Assembly: GCF_021403115.1 (NCBI RefSeq)
Contig: NZ_JAJSSH010000005.1
Coordinates: 62,001-126,000 of the forward strand
Source of the DNA: Sphingobium sufflavum
Lineage (GTDB): Bacteria > Pseudomonadota > Alphaproteobacteria > Sphingomonadales > Sphingomonadaceae
Direction of reading: 5' to 3'
Length of the DNA: 64,000 bases
The notes under the pieces were generated by a model that saw only the letters and a program-made list of their open reading frames with translations, did no database searches and was not told the DNA's origin. Position 1 is the stretch's first letter, and each line of letters starts with the position of its first letter. The translations under genes and the position numbers were made by a program. This document shows positions 37,640-47,648 of this stretch, in pieces.

Positions 37640-38893
37640 ATGGCCGACGCATTCATCATCGACGCCGTGCGGACACCGCGCAGCATCGGCAAAGTGGGCA
37701 AGGGCGCCCTGTCCGCCATGCTGCCGCAGCATCTCGCCGCGACCGTGCTGAAGGCGATCAAGGACCGCAACAATATCGACACCGCCGACGTGGACGATGT
37801 GATCTGGGGCGTCAGCGCGCAGTTCGGCGCGCAGGCCGGCGACATGGGCCGCATGGCCGCGCTCGACGCGGGCTATGACGTCAAGGCCAGCGGCATGACG
37901 CTCGACCGTTTCTGCGGCTCCGGCCTGACCGCCGTGAACCTCGCCGCCGCCAACATCATGGCGGGCATGGAGGATTTGGTGGTCGCGGGCGGCACGGAAA
38001 TGCTGTCCTACATCAACAGCTATGGCGCGGAACTGCGCGCGTCGGGCCTGCAAAAGGGCGGTCTGGGCAGCAACAATCCCCGCCTCCAGGCCAAATATCC
38101 GCAGAGCAACCAGGGCGTCGCCGCCGACGCGATCGCCGCCATCGCCGGGATCACGCGCGAGGACATCGACAAGCTGGGCGCGGAGAGCCAGCGCCGCGCC
38201 GGCATCGCCATCAAGGAAGGCCGGTTCGCCAAATCGACCGTGCCCGTCTATGACGAGGATGGCACGCTGCTCCTCGACCATGAGGAATTCCCCCGCCCCG
38301 GCACCACTATCGAGGCGCTGGCCCAGCTCAAGCCCGCGTTCGAGGCGATTGCCGACATGCCCGCCGATGCGGAGGGCAACACGTTCAAGGGTCTGGTCAA
38401 CAAGGTCTATCCCGATGTGGAGATCAAGGCGCTGCACCATGCGGGCACCTCGTCCGGCGTGGTGGATGGCGCTGCGGCGTTGCTGCTCGCCTCGGCAGAC
38501 TATGCCGACAAGCATGGCCTCAAGAAGCGCGCCCGTGTCGTCGCCACCGCCAACATGGGCGGCGACCCCACGCTGATGCTCGACGCCCCCGTCCCCGCCG
38601 CGCAGAAAGTGCTCAAGCGCGCGGGCCTGACCGTCGCGGACATTGACGTGTTCGAGGTGAACGAGGCCTTTGCCGTGGTGGTGGAGAAGTTCATCCGCGA
38701 ACTGGGCATCGACCGGGAGAAGATCAACATCAACGGCGGCGCCATCGCGCTGGGCCATCCCATCGGGGCCAGCGGTGCGGTGCTGATCGGCACCGCGCTG
38801 GACGAGCTGGAGCGCAGCGGTGGTCGCTACGCCCTCATCACCATGTGCGCGGCGGGCGGCATGGCCCCGGCGATCATCATCGAGCGCGTCTGA
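37640..38893 (+). CDS. Acetyl-CoA acetyltransferase (thiolase)
   Basis: A 417-residue thiolase. The acyl-accepting Cys is in LDRFCGSGLTAVNLAAANI (about C92), then GHPIGASGAVLIGTAL with the catalytic His, and MCAAGGMAPAIIIERV with the second Cys. ATG 37640 follows GGGAGA. Members condense or cleave acyl-CoA in beta-oxidation or ketone-body metabolism. The sequence style (FxRFCGSGL, no fused domain) is of the acetyl-CoA acetyltransferase group found with fatty acid or steroid degradation; no operon partner is adjacent, and the MarR gene lies 99 bp downstream. Confidence 0.94.
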   Translation: MADAFIIDAVRTPRSIGKVGKGALSAMLPQHLAATVLKAIKDRNNIDTADVDDVIWGVSAQFGAQAGDMGRMAALDAGYDVKASGMTLDRFCGSGLTAVNLAAANIMAGMEDLVVAGGTEMLSYINSYGAELRASGLQKGGLGSNNPRLQAKYPQSNQGVAADAIAAIAGITREDIDKLGAESQRRAGIAIKEGRFAKSTVPVYDEDGTLLLDHEEFPRPGTTIEALAQLKPAFEAIADMPADAEGNTFKGLVNKVYPDVEIKALHHAGTSSGVVDGAAALLLASADYADKHGLKKRARVVATANMGGDPTLMLDAPVPAAQKVLKRAGLTVADIDVFEVNEAFAVVVEKFIRELGIDREKININGGAIALGHPIGASGAVLIGTALDELERSGGRYALITMCAAGGMAPAIIIERV

Positions 38894-38992
38894 ACCGGCA
38901 TTTCTGCGGCGCTCGCCCTCATGCAGGGCGGGCGTCGCCGCTTCCCTTTCCCGCAATCCACGCTAAAGTCGGCTCTTTAACGGAGTGCGGGA

Positions 38993-39475
38993 ATGAAGCC
39001 GGTGACGCTGGACAAGGACGACGACCCTGATCGCAAACGCGACCTGTCGCGCAAGCTGACCGTCATCGCCCGCCATCTGCGCAACCGTTTCGACCAGAGC
39101 GTGACCAAGCTGGGCGTCACTCGCTCGCAATGGACCTTGATCGCGGTGGTCGCGAGCCGGCCCGGCCTGACCCAGCGCACCATCGCCGAAGTGCTGGAGA
39201 TTTCGGAGGCCGCCGCGGGCCGCCTCATCGACCGGCTCTGTGCGGAGGGCCTGCTGGAGCGCAAAGCCCGCAGCGACGACCGCCGCGCCTACAGCGTCTA
39301 TCTGACCGACGCCGCCGCCCCCTATCTGGAAACGCTGGGCGGCATCGCGCGGCGCAATGAGGAGGAGACATTCTCCGGCCTCAGCGAGGAGCAGCTCGAA
39401 CAGCTCGATACGCTGCTCGCCCTCGTCTACACCAATGTCGCGGCGCAACGGGATGCGTTGAAGACGCCGGTGTGA
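38993..39475 (+). CDS. MarR-family transcriptional regulator
   Basis: A 160-residue winged-helix protein. TRSQWTLIAVVASRPGLTQR begins the DNA-binding domain, ISEAAAGRLIDRLCAEGLLE the recognition helix, and RKARSDDRRAYSVYLTDAAA the wing with the conserved DDRR. MarR proteins act as dimers and respond to small phenolic or lipophilic ligands. It may regulate the thiolase upstream or itself; target is not visible. Confidence 0.9.
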   Translation: MKPVTLDKDDDPDRKRDLSRKLTVIARHLRNRFDQSVTKLGVTRSQWTLIAVVASRPGLTQRTIAEVLEISEAAAGRLIDRLCAEGLLERKARSDDRRAYSVYLTDAAAPYLETLGGIARRNEEETFSGLSEEQLEQLDTLLALVYTNVAAQRDALKTPV

Positions 39476-39609
39476 ACCGGGCATCCCTCGCCGTCACGGG
39501 GGAATACGAGCCGTCCCCGCCGTCCCCATGACGCCATCCTGCCCCGCCCCCGGCTGACCGCGCCTGTCTCCACCGCGGACCGGGGCAGTCGCTTATTTCG
39601 AGGTCTGCC

Positions 39610-40461
39610 GTGTCCGATCGCCTGAAAGTCCTGCTGCAATATCTGCTGCCCAAGCAGGCCCTGACCATCCTCGCCGGTCGTCTGGCCGGGGCGCGGGCGG
39701 GCGGTGCGACGACGGCGGTGATCCGCTGGTTCGTCGGCCGATATGGCGTGAACATGGATGAGGCCGCCGACCCCGACATCGCCAGCTACACCAGTTTCAA
39801 CGACTTCTTCACCCGTCCACTCCGGCCCGGCGTCCGCCCCCTCGCCCCGGCGGATTTCATCTGCCCGGTGGACGGCGCGATCAGCCAGTTTGGCGCGATC
39901 GACGATCATCATATCGTGCAGGCCAAGGGGCACCGCTTCACCACGACGCAGCTTGTCGGCGGCGATGCCGGTCTGGCGGCGCAGTTCCGCCACGGCAGCT
40001 TCGCCAACCTCTATCTGTCGCCCCGCGACTATCACCGGCTGCACATGCCCTGTGACGGCACGCTGACCCGCATGATCTATGTGCCCGGCGCGCTCTTCTC
40101 CGTGAACCCGGTGACCGCCCGCGGCGTCCCCAATCTGTTCGCGCGCAACGAGCGGGTGGTGTGCGTATTCGATTCACCAGAGCATGGCCCGTTCGTCATG
40201 GTGCTGGTCGGCGCCACCATCGTCGGCAGCATGGCCACCCCATGGCATGGCGTGGTCAATCCCCGCCGCACGGGCCGGATGGCCGAATGGACCTATGCCG
40301 ACGGGGCCGTCGCGCTGAAAAAGGGCGAGGAGATGGGCCGCTTCCTGCTGGGATCGACCGTCGTGATGCTGTTCGGGCCGGACGTCATCGCCTTCAACCC
40401 CGACTGGTCGCCGGAACGCTCCGTGCGCCTCGGCGAAGCGATGGGCGACCGTCCGGGTTGA
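39610..40461 (+). CDS. psd: Phosphatidylserine decarboxylase
   Basis: A 283-residue pro-enzyme of the short, GTG-started alphaproteobacterial form. The self-cleavage motif LGST is at residues 247-250 (FLLGSTVVMLFGP), and the catalytic HRLH and VDG segments (SPRDYHRLHMPCDG; CPVDGAISQFG) are present. It converts phosphatidylserine to phosphatidylethanolamine in the membrane after cleavage at Gly-Ser. N-terminal helix is short. GTG 39610; the stop is followed by a repeat and the convergent metH. Confidence 0.94.
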   Translation: MSDRLKVLLQYLLPKQALTILAGRLAGARAGGATTAVIRWFVGRYGVNMDEAADPDIASYTSFNDFFTRPLRPGVRPLAPADFICPVDGAISQFGAIDDHHIVQAKGHRFTTTQLVGGDAGLAAQFRHGSFANLYLSPRDYHRLHMPCDGTLTRMIYVPGALFSVNPVTARGVPNLFARNERVVCVFDSPEHGPFVMVLVGATIVGSMATPWHGVVNPRRTGRMAEWTYADGAVALKKGEEMGRFLLGSTVVMLFGPDVIAFNPDWSPERSVRLGEAMGDRPG

Positions 40462-40462
40462 C

Positions 40463-40520
40463 GTGTTTGAAAGCCGATGAAATCGGCTGCCGACCCGAAA
40501 AGCGCGGCAAATCAACAGGC
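40463..40520. repeat. Dispersed palindromic intergenic repeat, copy 2 (decayed)
   Basis: GTGTTTGAAAGCCGATGAAAT, CCCGAAAAGCGCGG and CAAATCAAC keep the spacing of the fuller copies at 21726 and 43284. AGCCGAT-GAA-ATCGGCT forms a short hairpin here, which could also serve psd as a terminator. Confidence 0.45.
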
Positions 40521-40621
40521 GGGGGCGTGTTGCCTGTTCCGGGAATCATCATCCCGCTCCGGACCAACCGGAACGCTCCAGCGGGCGAAGCCGCCAGCCC
40601 CTGCCGCCATCGCCCCACCGC

Positions 40622-43240
<2,619 letters not shown>

Positions 43241-43283
43241 GTCTGTTTTCCGTCACCCCGGCGCTGGCTGGGGTCTCCCGTTA

Positions 43284-43391
43284 CTAGAGCGTTTTCCAAG
43301 CCGGTGGAATCACCCGCTGACTCGGAAAACACGCCAAACCAAAAACGTAGAGCATCCGGTCCGATGCAATCGGATCGGGAACGGCTCTAGG
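43284..43391. repeat. Dispersed palindromic intergenic repeat, copy 3 (fullest)
   Basis: TAGAGCGTTTTCCAAGCC, then GACTCGGAAAACACGCC, CAAACCAAAAACGTAGAGC, and a second arm CCGATGCAATCGGATCGG ending with CGGCTCTAG. The outer ends CTAGAGC and GCTCTAG are inverted. The order resembles intergenic palindromes known from rhizobial genomes (GCGTTTTC ... GAAAACGC ... AAAACAAAAA ... TAGAGC). Confidence 0.65.
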
Positions 43392-43395
43392 TCGT

Positions 43396-43440
43396 CGCTT
43401 GAGGCCCGCGATCCCAGCCTTCGCTGGGATGACGGTCCAT
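43396..43440. repeat. Short REP-like hairpin next to metH N-half stop
   Basis: ATCCCAGC-CTTC-GCTGGGAT followed by GACGG is the widespread bacterial REP-like sequence type (reverse: CGTCATCCCAGCGAAGGC). It directly follows the gene stop at 43442 on the minus strand and may stabilise or terminate its message. Confidence 0.5.
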
Positions 43441-43441
43441 T

Positions 43442-44503
43442 TTACGCCCCGATTACCATCGGCTCTAGCCCCGCGAGCCGCGTCACCACCGGAATCTCCG
43501 GCACGATGCGCGGCGGCAGGTCCGCCAGCGCACGCGCCGTCGCGCCGATATGCGCGGGCGTGGTGCCGCAACATCCGCCGACCATATTGACCAGCCCTTC
43601 GCGCTGCCATTCCGCGATCAGGCTGGCGGTCTTCTCCGGCAGTTCGTCATATTGCCCCAGTTCATTGGGCAGACCCGCGTTGGGATAGGCCAGGATCAGC
43701 GTGTCCGCACTCTTGGAAAGCTCCGTGAGGTACGGCCGCAAAAGGTCTGCACCAAAAGCACAATTCACGCCGATGGTCAGCGGCTTGAGGTGGCGCAGCG
43801 TGTACCAGAAGGCGGTGATGGTGTGGCCGGACAGGTTGCGCCCGGACATGTCGGTGATGGTGAAGCTCAGCATCAGCGGTACGGACCGGCCCGCCGCTTC
43901 CTCCGCCTCCCGCGCGGCCATGCCCGCCGCCTTGGCGTTCAGCGTGTCGAAGCAGGTCTCGACTAGGATGAAATCCACCCCGCCCTCGATCAAGGCGTCG
44001 CATTGCTCGCGATACTGGGCTTTCAGCGTGTCGAAGTCGATCTCGCGAAAGCCGGGGTCGTTCACCTGCGGGCTGAGCGACAATGTCTTGTTCGTCGGGC
44101 CGATGGACCCCGCCACGAACCGGCGGCGACCGTCCTTCGCCTCCGCCGCCGTGCAACATTCGCGCGCCAGCCGGGCCGCCGCCAGGTTCAGCTCGCGCAC
44201 CAGATGCTCGCAGCCATAGTCGCTGAGCGCGATGCGGGTGGAGGAGAAGGTGTTCGTCTCGATCATGTCCGCGCCATTGTCGAGATAGGCGGTGTGGATC
44301 GCCTTCACCACGTCCGGCCGGGTCAGGCACAGCAGGTCGTTGTTGCCCTTCTGGTCATGATCGAGGTCGAGGGTGCCGCGATAATCCTCCTCCTTCAGGC
44401 CATAGCCCTGGATCGACGTGCCGTAGCCGCCGTCGAAGATCAGGATGCGGTCCTTCGCCGCGGCGCGCAGCGCGGTTTCGGCTTCCGATACGGGAAAGGT
44501 CAT
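43442..44503 (-). CDS. metH: Methionine synthase, homocysteine-binding part
   Basis: A 353-residue homocysteine S-methyltransferase domain. ILIFDGGYGTSIQGYGLKEE begins the barrel; the zinc ligands are Cys in IGVNCAFGA and the pair in VGGCCGTTPAHI. ATG 44503 overlaps the metF stop (ATGA), so the much longer frame through metF is discarded. It supplies domain 1 of MetH while the rest is encoded downstream, so the two peptides must associate. Third gene of the regulator-metF-metH operon. Confidence 0.95.
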   Translation of the reverse strand: MTFPVSEAETALRAAAKDRILIFDGGYGTSIQGYGLKEEDYRGTLDLDHDQKGNNDLLCLTRPDVVKAIHTAYLDNGADMIETNTFSSTRIALSDYGCEHLVRELNLAAARLARECCTAAEAKDGRRRFVAGSIGPTNKTLSLSPQVNDPGFREIDFDTLKAQYREQCDALIEGGVDFILVETCFDTLNAKAAGMAAREAEEAAGRSVPLMLSFTITDMSGRNLSGHTITAFWYTLRHLKPLTIGVNCAFGADLLRPYLTELSKSADTLILAYPNAGLPNELGQYDELPEKTASLIAEWQREGLVNMVGGCCGTTPAHIGATARALADLPPRIVPEIPVVTRLAGLEPMVIGA

Positions 44504-45411
44504 GCTGCTGTCTCCTGCACCGCGCCCACGGGCCTTTTGCCAAGGATATGGCAGACCGCATAGGCCAGTTCCGCCCGGTTGAGCGTATAGAAATGAAATT
44601 GGCGCACCCCGCCCGCATAGAGGCGGCGGCATTGTTCGGCCATCACCGTCGCGGCGACCAGCGCGCGCGATTCCGGGTGGTCGTCCAGCCCGTCGAACAG
44701 GCGCGGCAGCCAGGCCGGAATGGCGGTGCCGCCCAGCTTGGCCATCCGCATGACGCCCGCCAGGCTCATCACCGGCATCATGCCGGGCAGGATTTCCGTG
44801 TCGATCCCCGCCGCCGCGACCTCGTCGCGATAGCGCAGGAAGGTGTCCGGCTCGAAGAAAAATTGCGTGATCGCCCGGTCCGCGCCCGCGTCGATCTTGC
44901 GTTTCAGATTGTCGAGGTCGGCCGCCCTGTCCACCGAATCCGGGTGGCTTTCGGGATAGGCCGCGACCGAAATCTCGAACGGCGCCACATCCTTCAGGCC
45001 GCGCACCAACGCTTCCGCATTGGCGTAGCCGTCGGCGTGCGGCACATAGGGGCCACCTGTCGGCGTGTCGCCGCGCAGCGCGACGATATGGCGCACGCCC
45101 GCCGCCCAGTAAGCGCGGGCGACCGCGTCGATCTCCTCCCGCGACGCCTCGACGCAGGTCAGGTGCGCGGCGGCGGGGATGCTCGTCTCCCGCACGATCC
45201 GCTCCACCGTGGCATGGGTCCGCTCGCGCGTCGATCCGCCCGCGCCATAGGTCACGGAGACGAAGCGTGGTGCCAGCGGCGCCAGCGTCTCGATCGCGGA
45301 CCACAGCGTCGCCTCCATCTTCTCCGTCTTGGGCGGGAAGAATTCGAAGCTGATCTCGGCATCGCCGGGCAGGGTATCGAGCAGCGGTGTCTCCGCCGGC
45401 GTGATTGTCAT
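44500..45411 (-). CDS. metF: 5,10-methylenetetrahydrofolate reductase
   Basis: A 303-residue FAD enzyme that makes methyl-THF for MetH. ISFEFFPPKTEKMEATLWSA carries the catalytic Glu, RFVSVTYGAGGSTRERTHAT and IVALRGDTPTGG the flavin/folate sites, and FFFEPDTFLRYRD the lower barrel. Coupled by 4-bp overlaps to the ArsR-methyltransferase upstream and metH N-half downstream. Standard length. Confidence 0.96.
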   Translation of the reverse strand: MTITPAETPLLDTLPGDAEISFEFFPPKTEKMEATLWSAIETLAPLAPRFVSVTYGAGGSTRERTHATVERIVRETSIPAAAHLTCVEASREEIDAVARAYWAAGVRHIVALRGDTPTGGPYVPHADGYANAEALVRGLKDVAPFEISVAAYPESHPDSVDRAADLDNLKRKIDAGADRAITQFFFEPDTFLRYRDEVAAAGIDTEILPGMMPVMSLAGVMRMAKLGGTAIPAWLPRLFDGLDDHPESRALVAATVMAEQCRRLYAGGVRQFHFYTLNRAELAYAVCHILGKRPVGAVQETAA

Positions 45412-46382
45412 CGAGATGTTCCCAAGTTGCGAAGGGCGCGGACATTGCTCTCCTGCTGTCCGCCCTTCCAGATTTTCACCGTCAACGCATCGCCCGACAG
45501 GGTTTCCACCGCCGTCAGGGCGAGGCCGTTCTGCCGGAACCAGCCCGCCATCTGCTCGTCGGAGAAGCCCAGCCGCGCATGCGCCGCCTGGCTCCGCAAC
45601 TCCTCCCGGTCGTGCGCCGCGAAATCCGCGATCACCACCACGCCGTCCGCCGACAGCACGCGCGCCAGTTCCGCGATCACCGCTTCGGGCGCCTGCGCAT
45701 AATGCAGCACCTGATGCAGGATGATCGTGTCCGCCGACCCGTCATCCAGCGGCAGGGCGTTGAAGTCGCCGATGGTCAGCCGATATTTGCCGGGATCGTC
45801 GGTGGGCAGCTTGGCACGGGCCAGCCGCAGCATGTCCGGACTGCGGTCCACCGCGACCACCGCCGACGCCGCACCCCCGAACAGTTCGACCATGCGCCCC
45901 GTCCCCGTGCCCACGTCCAGCAGCCGCCCGATGGGCCGGTCGCCCAGCAGGCGCGCCATCGCGCCCTCCACCTCGGCCTCCGGCACATGCAGCGACCGGA
46001 TCGCATCCCACTCGCCGGCATGGTCGGCAAAATATTGCGACGCAGCAGCGGCCCGGTCGGCCCGCACCGCGGCCAGCCGGGCGCGATCCGCCGCGATCCA
46101 CAACTGCTCCTCGTCCTGCGGCGTGATCCGGTCGAACCAGTCCAGCATCGCCCGCGCCTCTTCGCCCTGCCCCGGCATCAGGAAGACCCAGCTCCCCTCC
46201 TTGCGCCGGTCGACCAGTTCGGCCTCCACCAAAATGCGGATATGGCGGGAAACGCGCGGCTGACTTTGCTCCATGACCTGCGCGACCTCGCCCACGGCCA
46301 GCTCCATCGTCCGCAGCAGATGGAATATCCGCAGGCGTGTCGGGTCCGCAAGAGCGCGGAAAATGTCGAGTGAGGCGGCCAT
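45408..46382 (-). CDS. ArsR-family regulator fused to SAM-dependent methyltransferase (SahR-like)
   Basis: A 324-residue two-domain protein. Residues 1-95 are an ArsR winged helix: DIFRALADPTRLRIFHLLRT, then QSQPRVSRHIRILVEAELVD (recognition helix). From about residue 140 comes a class I methyltransferase: LLDVGTGTGRMVELFGG (SAM motif I), VAVDRSPDMLRLARAKLP and ILHQVLHYAQAPEAVIAEL. ATG 46382 has GGGAGG upstream and starts the ArsR domain; the long frame to 46562 is discarded. Such fusions are reported as SahR regulators that sense S-adenosylhomocysteine in methionine-cycle operons; sensing here is inference. It is first in the operon with metF and metH, with a palindrome in its own leader. 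Confidence 0.9.
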   Translation of the reverse strand: MAASLDIFRALADPTRLRIFHLLRTMELAVGEVAQVMEQSQPRVSRHIRILVEAELVDRRKEGSWVFLMPGQGEEARAMLDWFDRITPQDEEQLWIAADRARLAAVRADRAAAASQYFADHAGEWDAIRSLHVPEAEVEGAMARLLGDRPIGRLLDVGTGTGRMVELFGGAASAVVAVDRSPDMLRLARAKLPTDDPGKYRLTIGDFNALPLDDGSADTIILHQVLHYAQAPEAVIAELARVLSADGVVVIADFAAHDREELRSQAAHARLGFSDEQMAGWFRQNGLALTAVETLSGDALTVKIWKGGQQESNVRALRNLGTSR

Positions 46383-46391
46383 GGCCTCCCT

Positions 46392-46411
46392 ATATAAAGA
46401 ATTCTTTATAT
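46392..46411. promoter_or_regulatory. 20-bp perfect palindrome, candidate operator of the ArsR-methyltransferase
   Basis: ATATAAAGAATTCTTTATAT is self-complementary over all 20 bases, in an otherwise GC-rich region, and lies 10 bp upstream of the regulator ATG. Its placement over the promoter/leader of an autoregulated ArsR-type gene and its AT-rich AAAG-n-CTTT form are typical of this regulator family. Only the binding itself is unproved. Confidence 0.75.
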
Positions 46412-46582
46412 CCGTCAATGGGCGCGCCCGGCCCGGCGACTCCACCACCGGTTTACGCTGCACTGCACTACAGGGATTGCACATATAGGGTGAACAGGGT
46501 ACGAATTCGCTCCGCAGGCTATCGGGGGGAGAGCGGTTCTCCAAACCGCCTGCTCTTATCAAACCTGTATAGGGGTTAGCTC

Positions 46583-46810
46583 ATGACCAAGACCATCACT
46601 CTGTCTCTCGTCCTTGCTGCGTCGCTCGGCCTGGCCGCCTGCTCCAAGACGGAGAACAGCAACGCCGCCAACGCGATCGACAACTCGGCCGCCAATGCAG
46701 AGGCCGCTGCCGACAACGCGCTGAACGCCGCCGGCAACCTGCTGGACAACAGCGCGAACGCGACGAGCAACGCCGTCAACAGCGTGAGCAACACCGCCAA
46801 CGCGATGTAA
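46583..46810 (+). CDS. Asn/Ala-rich small lipoprotein
   Basis: A 75-residue protein with signal MTKTITLSLVLAASLGLAAC (lipobox LAAC at residue 20) and AGGGG upstream of the ATG. The mature 55 residues are nearly all N, A, D, S in a regular pattern (NAANAIDNSAANAEAAADNA), with hydrophobic residues spaced as in a coiled coil. It ends in NTANAM without Lys. A Braun-lipoprotein-like role is conceivable, but the terminal Lys is absent and the function is unknown. A terminator follows. Confidence 0.75.
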   Translation: MTKTITLSLVLAASLGLAACSKTENSNAANAIDNSAANAEAAADNALNAAGNLLDNSANATSNAVNSVSNTANAM

Positions 46811-46838
46811 TCTTCCGATTGTTCGGAAGGTCGAAACG

Positions 46839-46868
46839 GGCTGCCGCGCCATGCGCGGCGGCCTTTTT
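46839..46868 (+). terminator. Terminator of the small lipoprotein gene
   Basis: GGCTGCCGCG pairs with CGCGGCGGCC (one T-G), with a 5-nt loop, followed by TTTTT, 28 bp past the stop. Confidence 0.88.
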
Positions 46869-46958
46869 CATGTCCGGGATGACTTGCCCGTGCGTCCCGC
46901 GTCATGCCGCCCCATTCGTCCTTGCGGGCGCCAGCCGCAACACTTCAACCCCGCCGGC

Positions 46959-47366
46959 TCAGCGAAACACCCATTGCCGGTTCAGCACGAACACGATGCC
47001 GGGCGTCACCACGCCCATCAGCGGTATGGGCGACCACACGGGATAGCGCAGCACCGCCACCATCAGCCACACCCACAGCGCATTGAGCGCGAGGCTGAGC
47101 AGCGACACCGCCACGAACCGCGCCATGCGCGCCATCGGGCCGCCGCCGCTCTCCTGCCCGCCGCCATCCTGCCCTTTGAACGTAATCGCCCCGTGAAGGA
47201 CATAGCCGGAGACGACCGCGCAGGCATAACCCGCCAGATTGGCGACCTGTGGATGCCAGCCCAGCCGGTCGGCCAGCGCCCAGTACACCGCCGCCTGAAA
47301 CGCGGTCACGGCCCCGCCCACGACGCCATAGCGCGCAATCTGCCAGACCATCGCCCGGTCGATCAT
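46959..47366 (-). CDS. GtrA-family membrane protein
   Basis: A 135-residue protein with four helices. IARYGVVGGAVTAFQAAVYW is the first helix with the family RYxxVGG motif; FVLNRQWVFR at the end is the conserved NRxWxF. GtrA proteins help carry lipid-linked glucose or similar across the membrane. ATG 47366 is used; a longer frame to 47621 has no homology. It is divergent from a large GT-C-like membrane protein, so they may make a joint glycan. Confidence 0.85.
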   Translation of the reverse strand: MIDRAMVWQIARYGVVGGAVTAFQAAVYWALADRLGWHPQVANLAGYACAVVSGYVLHGAITFKGQDGGGQESGGGPMARMARFVAVSLLSLALNALWVWLMVAVLRYPVWSPIPLMGVVTPGIVFVLNRQWVFR

Positions 47367-47648
47367 GCGCGCGCGCTCCCGTCCCGATGCCGCCCCGGCC
47401 ATCCGGCCAATCCACCAGCCTGTGCGCCTGCCGTCCCACCCCCCGCTTTGCCCGTTGCGGTTTTCCGCGACCGGACTAGAGCGGAGCGCGAACGGGCCAG
47501 CCCGGCCGCGCCACGTCCGGCGCGGCCACTCGCTGCCGGACAGGCCGGACGACCGGCCGAAAGATAGGACTGCGCGCATGCCATGTTGTGACTGTTCCCT
47601 GGGACAGCGGCTGATACCCATCCCGATGCGCCGGGTACAGGCCCAATC

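Noticed and set aside
45405-46373. Plus-strand frame opposite the ArsR-methyltransferase
   Set aside because: Arg/His-rich shadow; the minus-strand protein has both domains intact.
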